Source: Saccoglossus kowalevskii
Lineage: Eukaryota > Hemichordata > Enteropneusta > Harrimaniidae
Direction of reading: 5' to 3'
Assembly: GCF_000003605.2 (NCBI RefSeq)
Contig: NW_003123414.1
Span: 175,362 to 197,040, forward strand
DNA length: 21,679 bases
Below are positions 16,619 to 21,679 of this stretch, piece after piece; positions within the stretch are counted from its first letter, which is position 1, and every line of letters begins with the position of its first letter. The notes beneath the pieces are model-generated. The model was not told the origin of the DNA, did not search any database, and saw nothing but the letters and a program-made list of their open reading frames with translations. The translations under genes were made by a program, and so were the position numbers.

Positions 16619-18422
16619 CTACACAGTAGTTTGAATGCTAAGTGTAGCTAGACTCGCACTTGCATTGTGAAGTGCGTTTGGCAATACCATTACATTGCAT
16701 GTATGTCCACTCACAGGACGCTTTAGCGCTCCAGCTACATACCATTCTCCCGTTGACGGATCATACGTGATAATTTCTGACGTTTCACGTTTCTGCAATG
16801 AGGAGTAGCCACCTAATATGTAGATTTTCTCATCTAAAACCACTGGTGTAAAGACACTGCGAGAGAAAGGCATCTGATCAAGTACTTGCCAGAGATCCGT
16901 GGCAGGGTCATAGCATTCCATCGTTGTTACGTCTGACTGCGTCTGCGAGGTGCTGATTTACGCCACCCATGACGTATATTTTGTCCCCAAGAACGCACAT
17001 ACCGTGTAGATAGCGAGAAACCTTCATTGGTGACTTTTCACATATGTAACCCGTCTTCGGATTGTACGTGATTAGCATATTGGACGGTCGACCACAGACG
17101 TAGACGTCCCCACCGGATAGATAGATTTCATCCTTGTAGGAAACCCCAGCATGGCAGCTCATTGGTGCCATCAGAGAGTTTGTATAATCCCAAGTGTTTG
17201 TGTGAGCTGTGTACACTTCAACGGAGCCAGTCCGTTGGCTTTTACTGTTCGTTTCATTTGTTCCGGTGATTCCACCAAGAGCATAAATCTTACCATTGTG
17301 TACACATAAACTGAAATTGCACCGTGCCATTTTGAGAGGAGCTAGGCGTAACCACCTGTTCGTGCGAGGATCATAGCGATAAGATGCCGCTAATATCTTC
17401 TCACTGGACGAATACAGACTCCAGCCACCTGCACAATAAAGAAACCCGTCCATCATTACAGCACTATGCACATGCATTAAAATGCCGTTCATTCCAAGCT
17501 CCACGACCTCTTTGCCAATTTTGTAGGCCGTCACTCGACTCGTTGGCCTTTCCTTCATACCTCCTATAACACATACTGCCTTCTCATCTCCTCTAACCTT
17601 AGTCCGACAGTTCTGCTTCAGGTTTTGGGAATATAAATTACTCTGATAATCGAGAGCTTCTGCAACAAGTTCTGCACATACAGGGTCTTCTCGCATTATC
17701 TTGTTATTCTGTACAATCTTTTCAAACTTTTCAGCTCTCATTAGAGGGAATCTGATGTGCTTCATCAGATCTGCAGCGTACATTACACGAGACTCCTCGT
17801 CATACATTATCCACGATAGTGCAATTTGAAACAGATCAATTTCATGACATGTGTGGATGTCATTTCTTTCCAATAAACCAACCACCTCGTTAACAGGCAA
17901 GTATAGAAACTCTGCCTCGCGAGCCGAGATGTTAAAGTTTTCCAAAATGCATCTTAATGCAGTATCCTCAATTTTGGGGAAACAGAACAACTGCGACAGT
18001 TGGTAGATTTTCACGCAGTTCTCCGGTGACATCAGTGACTCCATAAACTGCTTGCACACATTTATAGCCTCGTTAATCTGTAAATGAACGGCACTGGACA
18101 AAACCAGTTCAATGTTTTGAAATGATAAAAACATCTTCCCGGAATAAATAAATTCGATAATTATCCGAAGTCCCTCAGATGGTATACCCTGAAGGTATAC
18201 TCGTCTCTCTTTGGTTTCTTTCATACCCACTGTAAACATGGCTTTGAAGTAATCGCTGCATGCTGCCAGGAGTGTTCGGTGAGCTTGATATGTATGGTGG
18301 TCTCTGGAAATCAAGATGGCGTCATGGAATAGATCTTCTTCATGTAGTTGTTGGAAAGCTTGTACAATTGAGTCCCCGTACCTCGGTGATGTAAAACATA
18401 TCTCCGATGTACACTGTGCCAT
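16619..18422 (-). CDS. BTB-BACK-Kelch protein (KLHL family), with a frameshift
   Basis: KLHL proteins act as substrate adaptors of Cullin-3 ubiquitin ligases: BTB dimerises and binds Cul3, BACK links, and the Kelch propeller holds the substrate. From the ATG at 18422 (MAQCTSEICF), BTB spans about residues 17-128, with DLFHDAILISRDHHTYQAHR, LLAACSDYFKAMF and the IEFIYSGK block. BACK spans about 130-258 (CVKIYQLSQLFCFPKIEDTA; FQIALSWI). Six Kelch blades follow from about 290, including YCAGG, YALGG, YLSGG, YVMGG and YILGG cores and YDP...W motifs. Total length would be about 600 residues, normal for the family. The first frame ends at 16908. The rest of blade 5 and blade 6 lie in another frame (16921-16619), so one base too many or too few separates them near 16930-16952. 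All of this is one uninterrupted exon. The orthologue is not assigned. Confidence 0.9.
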
Positions 18423-18464
18423 CCCGTTAGCTGTTAGTAAAAAATAAAAATAAAAGATAATCAT
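18423..18464 (-). promoter_or_regulatory. 3' splice acceptor upstream of the Kelch-like start codon
   Basis: On the minus strand a pyrimidine-rich tract (TTTTATTTTTATTTTTT) is followed by ACTAACAG and then CTAACGGGATGGCACAG. The AG at 18432-18431 makes a good acceptor, so the exon would begin at 18430 and the ATG at 18422. The in-frame upstream ATG at 18464 would add a hydrophobic MIIFYFYFLLTANG that is simply the translated pyrimidine tract, so I reject it as the start. A 5' untranslated exon must lie further upstream, unseen. Confidence 0.75.
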
Positions 18465-19271
18465 TAATTTGCTGACTTAAAACTCCATAGCGCATTAATT
18501 ATTATTTTACAAAATTATGAAATAATCAAGATCGTACAAGGATATGAATAATTTCGAGATTGATATTATTATTACCTACAATATCAAGTAATTAATTACA
18601 ATTATTGCAATTATTGTATATTCTTCTATTAAAAACAATTAAGTTTATATCTGAAATCATTGAACACATTACATTTTAAGGATGCTTTATATTGTGAAAA
18701 TAATCTTTTAAAACAGTACTTCTTGCAGAGTTAATATATTTACACTGTACATGCATTATGAATTTATAGCTGTGAATGACATCGTGTTAAAGGGGATCCA
18801 GGCACTATGCGTAAATGCATGTCATAACAACACAAGTAACAACGATTTGCAAAATGCAGTTCCATTTTATTTACTCATTGGTGTTCGGTTATAATTTGGT
18901 GAACTTGACACATAAAAACATTCACGCTACTGGTCACCGTACATGTTAGATAAGTTTTTTCAGAACTGTAAAATGTATTTTTTCAATAAAAATCTTAAAT
19001 TTAATGACAATTTTAGAATAAAAAATATAGAGCTGCATTTGTCTGTCAGGAAACATTTTATTATATTATTTTATTATTATTCGAATAAAATTATACAGAA
19101 ATGTCTGGTAAGTAAAATAATTAAGTTGGTAAAATTAATATTGATAGATGAAATAAAAAAATCAGCCAGAATGTGTTAAAATTATCAGTGTTTAACTGTC
19201 TTGTTTTTTTCTGGAGGTATTACCTAATATTTTAACTAGTCCCCCTGAAATATTGAAATTATTTATGTTTC
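18465..19271. other. AT-rich stretch, probably intron or upstream region of the Kelch-like gene
   Basis: No coding signal is accepted. It lies 5' of the acceptor on the minus strand and may be intron. A 78-codon plus-strand frame at 18943-19179 is rich in Lys, Ile, Asn and Phe, as expected by chance in AT-rich DNA. Confidence 0.45.
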
Positions 19272-19635
19272 AAAATCCAATTCATGACCGAATAATTCCA
19301 TTTTTAGTTAAAAATTGTCATTTTAAAATCGAAAATTTTCAATTAAAAGTTGAAAACTCCCAATTTATGACCGAATAATTCCATTTTTAGTTAAAAATTG
19401 GCATTTTAAAATCGAAAATTTTCAATTTAAAGTTGAAAACTCCCAATTTATGACCGAATAATTCCATTTTTAGTTAAAAATTGTCATTTTAAAATCAAAA
19501 ATTGTCATTTTAAAATCAAAAATTTCAATTTAAAATTGAAAACTACCAATTTATGACCAAATAATTCCATTTTTAGTTAAAAATTGTCATTTTAAAATTG
19601 AAAATTTTCAATTTAAAGTTGAAAACTACCTTGAA
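19272..19635. repeat. AT-rich 83-bp tandem repeat, about four copies
   Basis: The landmark ATGACCGAATAATTCCATTT starts at 19284, 19367 and 19450, with a drifted copy (ATGACCAAATAATTCC) at 19553. The first two periods are 83 bp. The third is 103 bp because a segment of about 20 bp (AAAATTGTCATTTTAAAATC) is doubled. The unit is rich in self-complementary pieces such as GAAAATTTTC and ATTTTAAAAT, so single strands could fold. Confidence 0.9.
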
Positions 19636-19995
19636 CTGAAATCTGTTTCGGATGATAAATGTTTTAAGTTCTGTATGTCATACATTGCATCACCCACTAC
19701 TGGGTATTTCAAAGGTTGTGAGTCTAAAAATAAACATTATGTTGTAATGATTTATGCAAGTCTTCAGCCTTATTGACACATGTCGAGAAATATACTTTAT
19801 CTGCGGGCTAAATAGGAGTTCTGTTCGTATGTTGCAGAGGTTGATTTTTTTTATTTGGCATTCATACTCCTAATCTTGGCAGTTATTTTACCACTAATAG
19901 TAATAACAAAAATGGCGGACCAATACACCCTGTCATTTTTTTGCTCTGTTATTTCTTTTTACACTTTTGCAATTCAAGACAGTACTGAGTACAAC

Positions 19996-20290
19996 GTACT
20001 CATATTGCTCTAAAAACTATCAGGTCTGTGCAGTGTCCTATGACATCTATGTACCAAGTTTCATTGAAATGTGATGATTACTACTTGAAATATCAAAAGC
20101 TGAAAATAAATTAATTATGCAAATTAGGTAATTAATATGTACTCATATTACCCAAAAAACTATCAGGTCTGTGCAGTGTCCTATGACATCTATGTACCAA
20201 GTTTCATTGAAATGTGACAATTACTACTTGAAATATCAAAAGCTGAAAATTAATTAATTATGCAAATTAGGTAATTAATATCTACTGATA
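19996..20290. repeat. 143-bp tandem duplication
   Basis: Two copies of about 143 bp start at GTACTCATATT (19996 and 20139). They share ACTATCAGGTCTGTGCAGTG, TATGTACCAAGTTTCATTGA and ATTATGCAAATTAGGTAATT with few differences. A fragment resembling a third start (TCTACTGATAT) follows at about 20281. No coding frame is present. Confidence 0.9.
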
Positions 20291-20589
20291 TAACGTCGTT
20301 TGTATACAAACTACGATCACTATTTGGTTGCATGGTCTAAATCAGAGCTACCGACCAATAAAGCCCCTTCTCGGACGCCATTGCTGACAATACAGCAAAA
20401 ATCTTGTTGTGACGCTCTGCTCATTAAAGTCAATTAAATTTTTTCTCTGGGTTAATTAATCTGTTCACACATGTTTTCATACAAGGGTTGAAATATATTC
20501 AAGCACCATGTTTAGCTAAAAATGTGAACAACATATACCATATCAACATTTTTATGTACACACCCATTTTATTGTGATTATTGTTAAAA

Positions 20590-21215
20590 GTAGGTGAATG
20601 CACTGTCAATCACTGTAAGACCCAGACAGGGGGTGAATTGGTGTATTGAATGAGAGCAAGAGTTCAGTTCATCTTGTGATACATACAACAATATGTCTTT
20701 AAATTAACCGCAGAGATTAAAGAAATATATTTTATACATTACAACAAAAAATTAAAAAATCATTAAATTCACATTTGTCATGTTGTGCTTTAAACTTCGA
20801 GGGCAGGGGTCGACCTTTACCACTATTATCTGATATCTGATGTAAAATTTGCACTTTGGTGAATTCAGTGAGATAAAAGGTGTTGGAAAAACTAAGATAA
20901 AATGAAATATTCGTAATTATTAATTGAATATCTAAAAAAGTAGGTAAACACATTGTAAGAATCAGAGGTGAATGAAATGGTGTATTGAACAAGGGGAACA
21001 GTTCAGTTCATCTCAACTGAATATCACAATATATGCCATGAAATTATTAACTAAGATTGAAGAACATACTCATAATTAAACTTTGCATGAGGTGATCGAC
21101 CTTCAACACTATTTAAAATTTGCATTTTAGTGGATTCATCAAGATAATATTGAAACCATTGTAGGAAAGCTAAAAAAAAAACATATGTAATTTGGTAATT
21201 AAATGTCCATATAAC
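20590..21215. repeat. Diverged direct duplication, about 350-bp unit
   Basis: The segment from 20590 and the segment from 20940 share, in the same order: GTAGGT at the start, GGTGTATTGAA, AGTTCAGTTCATCT, CAATAT, a GGTCGACCTTTACCACTATT-like block (GATCGACCTTCAACACTATT in copy 2), AAAATTTGCA followed by TTTGGTGAATTCA-like sequence, and AAGATAA. Copy 2 is somewhat shorter. The copies are much more diverged than the 143-bp pair upstream. No function is seen. Confidence 0.75.
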
Positions 21216-21679
21216 CCATTTACCCAAGTTAACTATAACTTTTCACCAAACAAAAAATATTTTTATTTAGTCTAAAATTAATTATCAACAAAAAATTAAA
21301 GAAAATTATAAATTTTGTGCAAAATGTTCCAACAAATATTTAGCAGGGAAGATGGCCTTTAAAAGATTAAAAAACAATATTTGTTTTGCATAATAATGAG
21401 GGACTAGATAGGTTTAATGTATTAAAGGATATATGTAACAGACTGATACTATGTAACAGGGGAATGAATCAACCTTCATCTACTGTTGTACATTTGAAGA
21501 GAAATTGAAATTGAGACATACATCTTGTAGGCTGTAATACCGAAGCTCTGACTTGCATTCACCATACAACAAGGTTTGAAATACGAGGTTATTATGAAGA
21601 TACAGTAAAGTAAAGTATGTACATGTACAAAGACAGTTCAGCGAGTGTATCAACCGACACACAGTGAAGGTTGATGCGA
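21216..21679. other. AT-rich end of window, no gene recognised
   Basis: There is no supported feature. A minus-strand frame of 60 codons at 21662-21480 lacks any recognisable domain. Confidence 0.45.

Noticed and set aside
16908-16955. Programmed ribosomal frameshift in the Kelch-like gene
   Set aside because: No slippery heptamer or downstream structure is seen and the family does not use recoding; a small indel at a CAGACG direct repeat explains it better.
18423-18464. N-terminal signal or membrane segment MIIFYFYFLLTANG on the Kelch-like protein
   Set aside because: These residues come from translating the pyrimidine tract of a splice acceptor; the family is cytoplasmic and the ATG at 18422 is a better start.
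18943-19179. Plus-strand 78-codon frame
   Set aside because: The composition is Lys/Ile/Asn/Phe as expected by chance in AT-rich DNA, and no motif is present.

Overview
The window reads as eukaryotic, and specifically as metazoan, nuclear DNA. It is AT-rich and mostly non-coding, and it is crowded with decayed retrotransposons, small TTAA-flanked inverted-repeat elements, minisatellites and AT-rich tandem repeats. The one clearly recognisable host gene encodes a BTB-BACK-Kelch protein and sits behind a good splice acceptor. The mixture of a Ty1/copia-like element, an L1-like LINE with an APE-type endonuclease and two jockey-like LINE remnants fits an aquatic invertebrate animal (mollusc, cephalochordate, hemichordate or similar). 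The sequence alone does not settle the phylum. There are no bacterial-type operons or phage genes.

Layout. 1-676: no gene seen. 677-2752 (minus): decayed copia-like element keeping Gag, a CCHC knuckle, protease, the end of the reverse transcriptase and RNase H, with integrase and most of the RT deleted. 2938-6056 (plus): 5'-truncated, frame-broken L1-like LINE, head to head with the copia copy. 6383-6472: degenerate CA-rich repeat. 6575-8240 (minus): jockey-like LINE fragment 1. 8745-9303 (minus): an unidentified coding-like region that can be modelled as three exons with two 53-nt introns. 10345-10735: C/G-rich inverted-repeat cluster enclosing a strong hairpin. 10975-11088: near-palindromic TTAA element. 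11385-12960 (minus): LINE fragment 2, carrying two further TTAA elements, one of which holds a 441-bp insertion. 14511-15186: 55/56-bp minisatellite. 16619-18422 (minus): Kelch-like gene with one frameshift. 19272-19635, 19996-20290 and 20590-21215: three separate tandem-repeat or duplicated segments.

The best-supported result is a layered insertion history at 11385-12960. A 133-bp TTAA element split the last coding segment of a LINE. A sister copy inserted nearby and was then split by a 441-bp element flanked by a 7-bp duplication. Removing these insertions restores both the LINE reading frame and the exact 133-bp length of the sister copy. The main host-gene question is whether the Kelch-like gene is functional, because a one-base net frame change falls inside its fifth Kelch blade.
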